Origin: Desertivirga brevis
GTDB taxonomy: Bacteria; Bacteroidota; Bacteroidia; Sphingobacteriales; Sphingobacteriaceae
Assembly (NCBI RefSeq): GCF_017355835.1
Contig: NZ_JAFEWF010000016.1
Span: 1-64,000, forward strand
DNA: 64,000 bases
Reading direction: 5' to 3'
This document shows, piece by piece, positions 53,749 through 62,778 of the stretch. A model generated the notes under the pieces. That model made no database searches. It worked only from the letters and a program-made list of their open reading frames with translations, and was not told where the DNA came from. The stretch's first letter is position 1. Each line of letters opens with the position of its first letter. A program made the position numbers and the translations under genes.

Positions 53749-56292
53749 ATGTTGTTTAGGAAAGACCTATTAGTTTTCTTTTTTCTGTTAGTTTCATTAG
53801 TGGCTAAAGGTCAAGTACAGGTTTCGTTGGCAAAACCCCTTACCATTTCGTTTAAAAATCAATCGTTAAAAGCTGCTTTACTCGATATTCAGGCCAAAAG
53901 CCATGTTAATATTGCTTTTGATCCTGGTATCATCCCTTTAAATCCAACTATAACCCGCGATTTCAACAATATGACAGTTGCTGAGATCCTTTCAATAGTT
54001 TTGCATCACGGAAACCTTACTTACACTATCGTGGCTGACCGGGTTGTTGTACTAAGAGAAAGGATTCAGTATTATACAATTGATGGTTATGTTACGGAAG
54101 AAGAATCGGGTGAACCCTTGATCGCGGCTGGAATATATATCCCCGAACTTAAGATCTCCACACTCACTAATCAATACGGCTTTTATTCTCTTACTGTTCC
54201 TGCTGGCGCGTACGAGCTAATTATTTCCCATATCGAGTACCAGGGCTTTAAACGAGTTGTAAAAGTTGAAGAAGATAAAAGATTATCATTTCATTTAACA
54301 ATCAAGCAGAACAAGTTGAAAGAGGTGGTTGTGGCACCTAACCTTAAACCGGATTCTTTAACTGTTAATCAGGGTATTTGGAACTTAGGTCACGAGCAGC
54401 TGAAACAGATTGCGTACTATGCCGGAGAGGTAGATGTAATTAAGGCGCTGCAAATGCAAAATGGAGTTAAGGCCCTTACGGAAGGAAGCTCAGGGTTGTT
54501 TGTCAGAGGTGGTAGTATCGATCAGAATTTGATCATGCTGGATGAGGCGATGATCTATAATCCTTCCCATCTGTTCGGTTTAGTTTCTATATTCAATCCC
54601 GACGCCATTAAAAATGTTCAGCTATATAAAGACTTTATGCCAGCTTCCTTTGGTGGGCGTCTCTCTTCCGTATTAGACAGCCGCATGGCCGACGGGAACA
54701 ATAAGGAGTTTCATGTGAAGGGCGGTGCTAGCTTATTGTCATTAAGAGCAGCGGCCGAGGGGCCAATTATAAGAGAAAGAGGTTCCTTCTTACTCACATT
54801 TAGAAGAAGTTTACTTGATCTGATCAATAAGGATTACAGGATCGTTAATCCTAACTCTACTTATTATGATGTAAACCTCAAATTGAACATGCAGCTGGAC
54901 CGGAATAATAAGGTGTTTTATTCTTTTTATGGTGGGAAGGATAAGCTTTTCTCTGAAAACTCCTTTGGCAACCGCTGGGGTAATCTAACATCAACATTTC
55001 GTTGGAACCATGTTTTTAACTCCCGGATATTTTTCAATTTGTCGGCCATTTATAGCGACTATAAAAATAATCTCGATCTAAATTCTGATACTCTGGCGGA
55101 GAAAAAGCAGTGGCAAACAGGAGTAAAGGATATAACCCTTAAGGGAGATCTTACATTTTACCGTAACCCTTTTCATGAAGTCAAATTTGGTGGCCTTGTT
55201 ACCAGACACAAGTTTAACCCTGGTAGTATTGTAAATTCTGTCTTTCTTGAAAATAATATTCCCATTAATAAGTCATGGGAGTTTGGCACCTACGTCTCTA
55301 ATAAGTATTCTTTCAACGATAAGGTTACAGCAGTTGTAGGGTTGCGATTATCGGGGTTCAGTAATGCCGAGGAAAGGTTAGGAGTGTATGACGAAAATGA
55401 AAATTTGATAAAGGCATACGAGCATAGCCTCTATTGGGGAGCCGAACCAAGAGCAAACGTTTCAATATGGCTAAAGAGGAATCATTTTACACACTTCACC
55501 TATAATCGTAATTACCAATTCCTGCAGCTTGTTCAAAACAATGAGCTAGCCTTCTCCTCCCTGGAAACCTGGCTTCCTGTAGCTAAGAAAACAAAGCCCC
55601 AAAACTCCCATCACTTTTCCTGGGGATATAGCTATCAACCAATAAACTACTCCCTTCGAATCAGTACATTTTACAAACATTTAAATAATCAGGTTGAGAT
55701 ACTTGAGCATACCGAACTTATCCAAAATTCCAGGATACGTGATTTTTTAAGATATGGGAAAGCCAGATCTTATGGATTAGAAGTTGGTTTCAACAGGCAG
55801 ATCGGCAAGCTAACAGGAGGAGCGGGCTATACCTATTCCCGTACAGTAAGAGCCTTTAGGGACGTAAATAATGGAATGAGATTCCCTGCTAACTTTGATA
55901 TTCCAAACGATTTCAAGACTAATCTTAGTTACGCTTTTAGCAATCAATTGAGGTTGAATAGCTTCTTCACCCTGGCCTCTGGTAGGCCGACTACCTTGCC
56001 AGTGGGCTTTTACTTTCACGGTGGAACGCAAGTACCTATTTATGAAGATAAGAACAATTCCCGTTTCCCAATTTTTCATAGGATGGACTTGTCCTTTCAA
56101 TATACAGCTCCCGTTAGTCATGCTGCAAAACATAGCTGGAAACATTCCTTCTCGGGAGGAGTGTATAACGTTTATAACAGACGAAATCCCTTGTATTACA
56201 GGATTTCTCAAGCAACAACTACAAATAGTTTAGGTGTTGTAAATTCATCAACAAGAGTACTACCATGGGTAGCTTATTCATTTATGTATTAG
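53749..56292 (+). CDS. TonB-dependent receptor with STN and carboxypeptidase-like domains
   Basis: An 847-residue outer-membrane receptor. Signal peptide, then an STN domain (about 30-105; ALLDIQAKSHVNIAFDPGI), a carboxypeptidase-regulatory-like domain (about 112-190), a plug with GLFVRGGSIDQNLIMLDEA, and a barrel of about 600 residues ending in an aromatic residue. It lacks the SusC signature and pairs with a DUF4249 lipoprotein rather than SusD. The ligand is unknown; iron complexes, peptides or other compounds are possible. The STN domain couples it to FecR. It follows fecR by 73 bases. Confidence 0.92.
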   Translation: MLFRKDLLVFFFLLVSLVAKGQVQVSLAKPLTISFKNQSLKAALLDIQAKSHVNIAFDPGIIPLNPTITRDFNNMTVAEILSIVLHHGNLTYTIVADRVVVLRERIQYYTIDGYVTEEESGEPLIAAGIYIPELKISTLTNQYGFYSLTVPAGAYELIISHIEYQGFKRVVKVEEDKRLSFHLTIKQNKLKEVVVAPNLKPDSLTVNQGIWNLGHEQLKQIAYYAGEVDVIKALQMQNGVKALTEGSSGLFVRGGSIDQNLIMLDEAMIYNPSHLFGLVSIFNPDAIKNVQLYKDFMPASFGGRLSSVLDSRMADGNNKEFHVKGGASLLSLRAAAEGPIIRERGSFLLTFRRSLLDLINKDYRIVNPNSTYYDVNLKLNMQLDRNNKVFYSFYGGKDKLFSENSFGNRWGNLTSTFRWNHVFNSRIFFNLSAIYSDYKNNLDLNSDTLAEKKQWQTGVKDITLKGDLTFYRNPFHEVKFGGLVTRHKFNPGSIVNSVFLENNIPINKSWEFGTYVSNKYSFNDKVTAVVGLRLSGFSNAEERLGVYDENENLIKAYEHSLYWGAEPRANVSIWLKRNHFTHFTYNRNYQFLQLVQNNELAFSSLETWLPVAKKTKPQNSHHFSWGYSYQPINYSLRISTFYKHLNNQVEILEHTELIQNSRIRDFLRYGKARSYGLEVGFNRQIGKLTGGAGYTYSRTVRAFRDVNNGMRFPANFDIPNDFKTNLSYAFSNQLRLNSFFTLASGRPTTLPVGFYFHGGTQVPIYEDKNNSRFPIFHRMDLSFQYTAPVSHAAKHSWKHSFSGGVYNVYNRRNPLYYRISQATTTNSLGVVNSSTRVLPWVAYSFMY

Positions 56293-56293
56293 C

Positions 56294-57133
56294 ATGAAGG
56301 TGGGCGCTTTTTTAATTTCGTTATTGGCATTCATGCTTGTTCTTAGTTGTAGAAAAGAGAACGCAGAGGAGGCTCACTTTACTAAGAGGAAGTATGATTA
56401 TGATATTATTATCGAGGGTGGGATAAATACAATGCAAAGAAATCAGTATATCAAACTAACTGCACCGTCGTATAATCCCGACTCGCTTCCCACTCCTATT
56501 GATGGTGCTGAAGTTTTGGTAAACGACGGGCATAGGGACATCCTTTTTAAGCTTACCTCTAGTCCTGGAATTTACTCAGGTAATGTGGCTCAAAACCAGA
56601 GGTATAACCAACCCTACCGGTTGACCGTAAGATACAAAGGAAAGGAATATACAGCTATCGATTCGCTAATTCAGGTAGTTAATATAATTGATGATTTTAT
56701 TCCACTCAGTATCCTTCGTTATCCTGATAAACGACTCGAACTTAATATCCCAAAACATACCTTCGGCTTTAATAGTGCGGCGAGATGGTATATCGGTAAT
56801 AAGAATCAACCTTCCTGGCAACCCTCTAAATTTGATAGTGTCAGCTACTCTTATACTCATTCTTTCGGGGTACCTAATTCCATTTACCCCTTATTGAATC
56901 AAAAAAGGAAGGAGTGGGTAAGTCCGGGTGAGTTCATAACCATCTATAAATTCTCTATGTCTGACGCTTATTCAAAATATCTTTACTCCGTCTTCCTTGA
57001 AACGGATTGGCGTGGAATTTTTTCAAGCTCTCCCGCTACAATAAAGGGAAATATTAGTAATAGGGCAATGGGTTTTTTTTACGTGACCGATGTTGATATA
57101 AGAAGGTATAGGATTAGTGAGCTGATACAATAA
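56294..57133 (+). CDS. DUF4249 lipoprotein
   Basis: A 279-residue lipoprotein (lipobox VLSC, Cys19). The N-terminal beta domain (IIIEGGINTMQRNQYIKLT; DGAEVLVNDG; YRLTVRYKGKEYTA) fits DUF4249, a family encoded next to TonB-dependent receptors in Bacteroidota. Its ATG lies 1 base after the receptor stop, so both are translated together. It may be a surface ligand-binding partner, by analogy with SusD; direct evidence is lacking. Confidence 0.85.
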   Translation: MKVGAFLISLLAFMLVLSCRKENAEEAHFTKRKYDYDIIIEGGINTMQRNQYIKLTAPSYNPDSLPTPIDGAEVLVNDGHRDILFKLTSSPGIYSGNVAQNQRYNQPYRLTVRYKGKEYTAIDSLIQVVNIIDDFIPLSILRYPDKRLELNIPKHTFGFNSAARWYIGNKNQPSWQPSKFDSVSYSYTHSFGVPNSIYPLLNQKRKEWVSPGEFITIYKFSMSDAYSKYLYSVFLETDWRGIFSSSPATIKGNISNRAMGFFYVTDVDIRRYRISELIQ

Positions 57134-57143
57134 TTAGTGATGG

Positions 57144-57180
57144 CAAAAAGAAAGCCTCACAGGGGAGGCTTTCTTTTTGT
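57144..57180. terminator. Bidirectional intrinsic terminator
   Basis: CAAAAAGAAAGCCTC pairs perfectly with GAGGCTTTCTTTTTG around a six-base loop, with U-tracts both ways. It lies between the convergent DUF4249 and beta-barrel genes. Confidence 0.9.
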
Positions 57181-57198
57181 TAATGTGTTAATAAATTC

Positions 57199-57861
57199 TT
57201 AGAATGCGTAACCAACCGAGAATGACCAAACCCTGTTAGTTTGTTTCATATCCCTGCTAGTGTTTTTTGGTCTCAGGTCATTGATACCTAACCCGTAACC
57301 TGCACCAATATTAAATCCGTTATTTAACTGAAAACCTCCAATGAAGTTGAAACCCATATCAAATGATTTCAGATCTTTTCCAACTTCGTCGCCAAACTTT
57401 ACATCGCTTGTAGTTTCGTTGCCATTGGCTTTGTTCTCTATTTTATTTTGACCTGCAATTCCATAAGCTGCGTATGGTCCTGCACCAACAAAGAAATTAG
57501 TTCCTGAGCTGGTTAGCGGAAGTTTAGCTACCAGGTTAAGAGGAACTTCTATCCACATAGTGCTTTGTTTGTATTCATTAGTTCCATCGTCGCCAAACTC
57601 ACCACCTTTTCCCTGTAACGATATACCTGGTTGGAATGAGAAGTTTGAACTCAAAGCGATATCACTATAGCCAGTTACATGAAAATTAGTGATTGTACTT
57701 GTTTCAGGGTTCTCACCGTCACTAACGTGGAAGCTGTATTTTGGAATATTTACACCAGCTTTCAAACCCCATTTAGTTCCAGTGCTTGTTGTTGATGTTG
57801 ACTGAGCGAACGTAGCTGTTCCAGCCAGGAATGCTACTGCAAGTAAAGCTATTTTTTTCAT
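57199..57861 (-). CDS. Small outer-membrane beta-barrel protein (porin/OmpW-like)
   Basis: ATG 57861 starts a clean signal peptide (MKKIALLAVAFLAGTATFAQ); an in-frame ATG four codons earlier is possible. The 220-residue product has alternating amphipathic strands, starting WGLKAGVNIPKYSF and ending VWSFSVGYAF, typical of the outer-membrane beta-barrel (PorT-like) domain. Central glycine-rich strands include FQPGISLQGKGGEF and FFVGAGPYAAYGI. It stands alone with its own terminator. Function unknown beyond outer-membrane location. Confidence 0.85.
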   Translation of the reverse strand: MKKIALLAVAFLAGTATFAQSTSTTSTGTKWGLKAGVNIPKYSFHVSDGENPETSTITNFHVTGYSDIALSSNFSFQPGISLQGKGGEFGDDGTNEYKQSTMWIEVPLNLVAKLPLTSSGTNFFVGAGPYAAYGIAGQNKIENKANGNETTSDVKFGDEVGKDLKSFDMGFNFIGGFQLNNGFNIGAGYGLGINDLRPKNTSRDMKQTNRVWSFSVGYAF

Positions 57862-58057
57862 TTTAATTTCCATTTTTGGTTTAACAATAGTGTGTTACTG
57901 TTGCAGATTCTTCAAAAAGGGAGCCGGAAAAATTGGAAATAAATGAAATATTTGAAATTGAGCCCCTTAGCATGTTAATAATTTATTCTATCAGCCAAAT
58001 GCTTCTTATGGTTTAATTTGTGTTTTGTCTATTATCCCCTACAAAATGTACCATAAT

Positions 58058-58912
58058 CTATAGGTTAGTTGTAGAAAAAGTGTCTCCCTGTTTAATATCA
58101 CCTGTTTGGTAGCCTTTCTTGAACCAGCGGATACGCTGGGCTGAGGTACCATGGGTAAATGCATCAGGAACTACATAACCCTGAGCTTCTTTTTGAAGTT
58201 TGTCATCCCCTATAGCATTTGCAGCACCAAGTGCTTCCTCTATATCTCCTTCCTCCAGGATATTTTTCGTCTGTTGGGCATGGTGGGCCCATACACCTGC
58301 AAGAAAATCCGCCTGAAGTTCCAGTCTGACGGAGAGCTTATTGTATTCTTCCTTACTTAACCGACCCCGAAGCTGATCTACTTTTCCGCTGGTTCCAAGT
58401 AGGTTTTGGATATGGTGTCCTACTTCGTGAGCCACTACATAAGCCATAGCAAAATCGCCGGGAGCGTTAAATCGATTCTTCAGATCATCGTAAAAGGAAA
58501 GATCAATGTATACCTTTTCATCACCCGGGCAGTAGAAGGGACCAGTAGACGAGCTCGCAGATCCGCATGCCGAGCTCACGGAGTTACTAAATAGTACCAA
58601 AGTTGGTTTTTTGTAAGTCTGACCCGAAGCTGTAAAAAGAGAATCCCATACATCCTCAGTGTCTCCCAAAACAACTGCTACAAAGTGGGCTGCTTCATCA
58701 TTTTCTCTCGAGGTGCTTAGAGGCGCTTCTCTTTGTTCCTGATGTCCGCCTCCCTGTTGGCTCATCCCTATTAATTCCAAAGGATTTTGTCCCGTTAATA
58801 CAGAAAAGATCAGTGCTATAATAGCCGTGAGTCCTCCGCCTATGGCGAGCCCTCCTCCTCCAGATCTTCTATCTTCAATATTTCCACTTTCTTTACGTCC
58901 TATCCAGCGCAT
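58058..58912 (-). CDS. Neutral zinc metallopeptidase (YpfJ family)
   Basis: A 284-residue protein: MRWIGRKESGNIEDRRSGGG, a single membrane helix at about 22-40, a low-complexity linker, then the peptidase domain with the zinc motif HEVGHH at 162-167, followed by LELQADFLAGVWAHH, whose Glu would be the third ligand region. The N-terminus is the signature of the family. It is probably membrane-anchored with the catalytic domain outside the cytosol. Physiological substrate unknown. It stands alone. Confidence 0.92.
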   Translation of the reverse strand: MRWIGRKESGNIEDRRSGGGGLAIGGGLTAIIALIFSVLTGQNPLELIGMSQQGGGHQEQREAPLSTSRENDEAAHFVAVVLGDTEDVWDSLFTASGQTYKKPTLVLFSNSVSSACGSASSSTGPFYCPGDEKVYIDLSFYDDLKNRFNAPGDFAMAYVVAHEVGHHIQNLLGTSGKVDQLRGRLSKEEYNKLSVRLELQADFLAGVWAHHAQQTKNILEEGDIEEALGAANAIGDDKLQKEAQGYVVPDAFTHGTSAQRIRWFKKGYQTGDIKQGDTFSTTNL

Positions 58913-59089
58913 AACTATTTTTAATTTTGATTATGTTAGAAGGAACAGAAGCTTCAAATGCTTTGTTTGGAACCGCTAAAATTCAAGAAAATTTGGGATT
59001 TGTTGATTGGCTTACAGATATATACTCGATTTGTTTTAGAAATTCGAAAAAAAGTAGTTAATTTTACCTAGTAAATAAAAGCCTCGAGT

Positions 59090-59974
59090 TTGGAAAGTTC
59101 AATTTCTATTGTTGCCGCAAGTGACAACCATTATGCACTTCTTCTTGCAGCGTTAATTAAATCGGTTGAAGTTAATCATAAGACAAATGAAAAACTCGAC
59201 TTTTATATAATTGATGACGGGATTTCAAAGCGGAATAAGACCAGGATTCAATCCTCTATTAATCCTGATACCACCACCTTACACTGGAACCCAAGTAAAG
59301 GCGTTGTTCCTGAGAATGTGAAAATACCTGTTGATCATACAGCCTTTCCTTTAACTACTTACCTCAGATTATTCGGCCCTCATATTGTTCCTGCATCTGT
59401 AAAAAAGATCATTTATCTCGATGTGGATATGATAGTTCAGGATGATATTTCCAAGCTTTACAATGTTGATATAGGAGATGCGCTCATCGCTGCAGTTCAG
59501 GACATCGGAAAAACTGTAAGTTGCGATTGGGGAGGGGTTCCAAATTGGAAGGAACTAGGTATGGATGAACAGGCCAAGTATTTTAACGCTGGTTTATTAG
59601 TGATCAATACAGAGGCCTGGCGATCAAAGGGAACAACCACTAAAGTGCTGCAGGCGATGTATGATAATATGAAACATGTTAACTTTGCCGACCAGTACGG
59701 ACTTAACGTGGCTTTATATAATGAGTGGGTGGAGTTGGATCCCAAATGGAACTGGTTTGCTAATGACGCCTGCGAGAATCCTTATATAGTTCATTTTTTA
59801 GATATCAAACCCATTTTTAAAAATTACCGATCACAGGAAAGTTTTAAAACTGAATTTTATAAATACCTGAACCAAACCGCCTGGAAGGGCCACAAACCTG
59901 TTAGCGGCTATAAACGCCTTATGAGAAAGGCAGCAAATAAAATAAAGAAAAGGATCTTAAAGATTTTTAGCTAA
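59090..59974 (+). CDS. Family 8 glycosyltransferase
   Basis: A 294-residue enzyme apparently starting at TTG 59090, since ISIVAASDNHYALLLAALI is the conserved beginning of GT8 and no ATG is close. The DxD motif is DVD at 111-113 (IIYLDVDMIVQDD), followed by YFNAGLLVINTEAW, DQYGLNVAL and the terminal HFLDIKP. Lipopolysaccharide galactosyl- or glucosyltransferases of this family transfer from UDP-sugars with retention. It is the first gene of a glycan cluster and lies 5 bases ahead of the GT2 gene. Confidence 0.92.
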   Translation: MESSISIVAASDNHYALLLAALIKSVEVNHKTNEKLDFYIIDDGISKRNKTRIQSSINPDTTTLHWNPSKGVVPENVKIPVDHTAFPLTTYLRLFGPHIVPASVKKIIYLDVDMIVQDDISKLYNVDIGDALIAAVQDIGKTVSCDWGGVPNWKELGMDEQAKYFNAGLLVINTEAWRSKGTTTKVLQAMYDNMKHVNFADQYGLNVALYNEWVELDPKWNWFANDACENPYIVHFLDIKPIFKNYRSQESFKTEFYKYLNQTAWKGHKPVSGYKRLMRKAANKIKKRILKIFS

Positions 59975-59979
59975 GAGAG

Positions 59980-60828
59980 ATGTACTTTAACTCAGTAACG
60001 CTTTTAATTACGCATTATAACCGAAGCTTATCACTTGAACGTTTGCTCCGCACGTTTTCCAAGCTAGATTGCCAATTTGAAGACATTGTTGTTTCTGATG
60101 ATGGAAGTAAGCCTGAACATATTAATTATATTCAAAAGCTTCAGGAACAATTTTCCTTTCGTTTGATTACAACACCTGTTAACAAAGGTCTTGGCAATAA
60201 TATAAACAAAGGTCAGGACGCGGTTAATACACCCTATACACTTTATGTACAGGAAGACTTTGTTCCAAAGCCCTTATTCAAAAAGAAATTTGTAGAAGCT
60301 CTTGCTGCTTTAGAGGAGGATCAGGAGTACGATATGGTGAGGTTTTACGCGTATTTTAAGTATCCTTATTTAAAGCCATATAAACACGGGTTTTCAGAAA
60401 TGATCTTCAATGCCTGGGCATGGGGATATAAAAAGTTCTACTACTATAGCGATCATCCGCACCTGCGACGCAGCAACTTCTTCCAGAAGTTCGGCCGCTA
60501 CCATGAGGGTATCAAGGTGGAAAGGACGGAGTACAAAATGATGTTCTCATTTTTACAGAAAAAAGGGAAGGCTTTATTTTATGAGGACTATCAGGATCTT
60601 TTCGACCAGGTGAATACATCATACGAGCCGAGTACTGTAACCAGGAATAAATGGAGAGAGAGCGGGAATCCGTTTATCTTGATGATGAGAGAGGCGTACA
60701 GGTATTTAAGATTTAATTTCGACCTTCACTTCACTCCCTCAACTAGCAATGAGAAATCAGGTCACTTAAATAATCAAGGGGGTAAAGACGACGACAAATT
60801 TCCTCCCAAAGGTGTTGTAGTAGTCTGA
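59980..60828 (+). CDS. GT2-like glycosyltransferase, paralogue A
   Basis: A 282-residue protein. The nucleotide-binding fold begins TLLITHYNRSLSLERLLRTF, with EDIVVSDDGSKPEH and, near residue 80, TLYVQEDFVPKPLF (acidic metal-site region). SDHPHLRRSNFFQKF and YEDYQDLFDQVNTS are shared with the next gene. Compared with that paralogue it has a C-terminal extension of about 25 residues rich in Asn, Gly, Lys and Asp (GGKDDDKFPPKGVVVV). Donor and acceptor unknown. Confidence 0.85.
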   Translation: MYFNSVTLLITHYNRSLSLERLLRTFSKLDCQFEDIVVSDDGSKPEHINYIQKLQEQFSFRLITTPVNKGLGNNINKGQDAVNTPYTLYVQEDFVPKPLFKKKFVEALAALEEDQEYDMVRFYAYFKYPYLKPYKHGFSEMIFNAWAWGYKKFYYYSDHPHLRRSNFFQKFGRYHEGIKVERTEYKMMFSFLQKKGKALFYEDYQDLFDQVNTSYEPSTVTRNKWRESGNPFILMMREAYRYLRFNFDLHFTPSTSNEKSGHLNNQGGKDDDKFPPKGVVVV

Positions 60829-60969
60829 TAAATATTTTTACTTAAAATATAACGTTTCAGACCCAGGTTCCGTATAAGTGACAAAACAACGGTGATGAAT
60901 GAAGAGCGCGGGATTATAAATTTTTAGAATTTCACATTTAACTTGTGTCGTTAGTTATTATTCAAGATA

Positions 60970-61743
60970 ATGAGTAGCAGTTATTACTTTAAGGGCATTA
61001 CTTTATTAATTACTCATTATAACAGGAGTAAATCACTCGAGAGGCTTTTAAGATCATTTAAGGATCAGGGTTATCAATTTGAAGACATTGTAGTGTCTGA
61101 TGATGGTAGTAAAATTGAACATATGTCATGTCTGCTTAGTTTGCAGAAGGAGTTTGAATTCAATTTGGTTACAACGCCCGAAAATAAGGGTCTTGGGAAC
61201 AATATTAACAAAGGGCAGGAGGCTGTTAAAACTCCTTATACTCTTTATGTTCAAGAAGACTTTGTTCCAAAAGCTCTTTTCCTCGAGAAGTTGAAATTTT
61301 CACACGAGTTCATGGAGGCCCACTCTGAGTTCGATATGGTTAGGTACTATGCCTATTTCAAATATCCTTCGCTTAAGCCTTTCCGTAATGGCTTTTCGGA
61401 AATGGTGTTTAATTGGTGGAGCGTAACTGGTACTTACCGGAAGTTTTATTACTACAGTGATCATCCCCACCTTAGAAGGAGCAACTTTCTCGATAAATTC
61501 GGAAGGTACGCTGAGGGAGTTAAAGGGGATGTTACAGAATATAGAATGATGATGTCATTCTTAAAAAACAAGGGTAAAGCTTTGTTTTACGAAGATTACA
61601 ATGACCTGTTTGATCAGGTTAACTCATCTTCTGAGCCATCAACAATGAAAAGGAATTTTTGGAGAGAAAGTAATAGTTGGGCTATAAGTGCATTGAGGCA
61701 CTTGTACCGTCATTTACGATTCAATTACGATTATCATTTTTAG
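60970..61743 (+). CDS. GT2-like glycosyltransferase, paralogue B
   Basis: A 257-residue protein very similar to paralogue A across its whole length: GITLLITHYNRSKSLERLLR, EDIVVSDDGSKIEHM, NKGLGNNINKGQEAVKTPYT, VQEDFVPKALF and SDHPHLRRSNFLDKF. The two clearly arose by tandem duplication. The 141-base gap between them holds no gene. It may add a second, related sugar to the same glycan, or the two may form alternates; sequence alone cannot tell. Confidence 0.85.
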   Translation: MSSSYYFKGITLLITHYNRSKSLERLLRSFKDQGYQFEDIVVSDDGSKIEHMSCLLSLQKEFEFNLVTTPENKGLGNNINKGQEAVKTPYTLYVQEDFVPKALFLEKLKFSHEFMEAHSEFDMVRYYAYFKYPSLKPFRNGFSEMVFNWWSVTGTYRKFYYYSDHPHLRRSNFLDKFGRYAEGVKGDVTEYRMMMSFLKNKGKALFYEDYNDLFDQVNSSSEPSTMKRNFWRESNSWAISALRHLYRHLRFNYDYHF

Positions 61744-61797
61744 CTTAACATTTACCAAAGCTGGAAGGCCTTCCTTTTAAGCTTTATTTGAATTAAT

Positions 61798-62748
61798 ATG
61801 TTTGAAAAAATACTTAACAAGATATTTAGTTTAATCGTCTTTCTTCGTCACCGGGAGGTCCCGGCAGAACTTAAATATTTTGTAAGAGATACTTACCATT
61901 GTCGCTTCCGTCAGTTCAAGTATTTTTTCAAAGACTACCTGGTAAAAAAGCCATATAAGACAGTTGCCTTTCAGGGGGAGTTTGCTCCCGAGCTTCAATT
62001 TGCGCTTCCGTTTGCCTACTGGCATTATAAGAACGGTACACTGAAGAGTACGGTAGCCTCAAAGTATACTAAAGAGCTCTATTTCTTTTCGCCTGACCAT
62101 CAGGAACAGTTCGATACCCGGACCAACGAGGGGAACTATGATTTTGAAATTCCGCGTATCTTATATAGCCATGATTACGACATGAGCAAGTGGGAACCCG
62201 TTCCGCTTAAGGATGTCTACGCAAATGATATATACAAGTTCGAAAAGCCCGTTCTGGTAATCGCCAACCGTTACAATATGGAGTGGGACGGACCACCTAT
62301 CAGCTTTTTCAGTATTGAGGTATTAGACAAAATTATAAGAAGTTTAAAAGATAAGTATACGATCATTTATAACCGGCCCCGGCCACAAAATATCACGATG
62401 GATAATAGTGATATTTACGAGCTAAATGATTATGAATGGCTGCAGCAGGAATTTCCGGAAGTAATACTAATGGAGGATCTTTTTAAAGAGAACAAGGCAG
62501 GGGCAAGGAACTTCAATCATTTACAGTTGATGGTCTATGCTAATGCCAGTAAGTTCCTTTCGATCCACGGGGGTACAGCAACATTGGCAAGCTATTTTGG
62601 AGGGTCAAATATTATCCTATCTAAGCAAGGCCCGGAACACTACTTTAATTGCTACCAGAAGTTGTATCCACAATTTTCGAACGCAGCCATCTACCATGCG
62701 AAAACAGACGAACAGTTGATTAGCTATGTACAACAACATTATATATAG
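61798..62748 (+). CDS. Unknown protein of the glycan cluster, possibly a glycosyltransferase (316 aa)
   Basis: It starts MFEKILNKIFSLIVFLRHRE with no clear signal peptide. The C-terminal half has VLVIANRYNMEWDGPPISFF, YTIIYNRPRPQNI, and FLSIHGGTATLASYFGGSN followed by ILSKQGPEH. The last resembles the nucleotide-sugar site of GT-B-fold enzymes of the DUF563/GT61 type, but the match is weak. It is encoded 30 bases before the flippase gene, so a role in building the exported glycan is likely. I do not name a family. Confidence 0.6.
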   Translation: MFEKILNKIFSLIVFLRHREVPAELKYFVRDTYHCRFRQFKYFFKDYLVKKPYKTVAFQGEFAPELQFALPFAYWHYKNGTLKSTVASKYTKELYFFSPDHQEQFDTRTNEGNYDFEIPRILYSHDYDMSKWEPVPLKDVYANDIYKFEKPVLVIANRYNMEWDGPPISFFSIEVLDKIIRSLKDKYTIIYNRPRPQNITMDNSDIYELNDYEWLQQEFPEVILMEDLFKENKAGARNFNHLQLMVYANASKFLSIHGGTATLASYFGGSNIILSKQGPEHYFNCYQKLYPQFSNAAIYHAKTDEQLISYVQQHYI

Positions 62749-62778
62749 TTATTAATCTGGAATCTCATTAACGCGATC

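Noticed and set aside
58151..58594. Plus-strand frames inside the zinc metallopeptidase gene
   Set aside because: They are antisense shadows of a gene with a clear HEVGHH motif on the minus strand.
61757..61785. Hairpin with AAAGC/GCTTT and GGAAGGCCTTCC between paralogue B and the unknown gene
   Set aside because: The stem needs a large asymmetric bulge and is followed by only a short T-run, so it is too weak to call a terminator.
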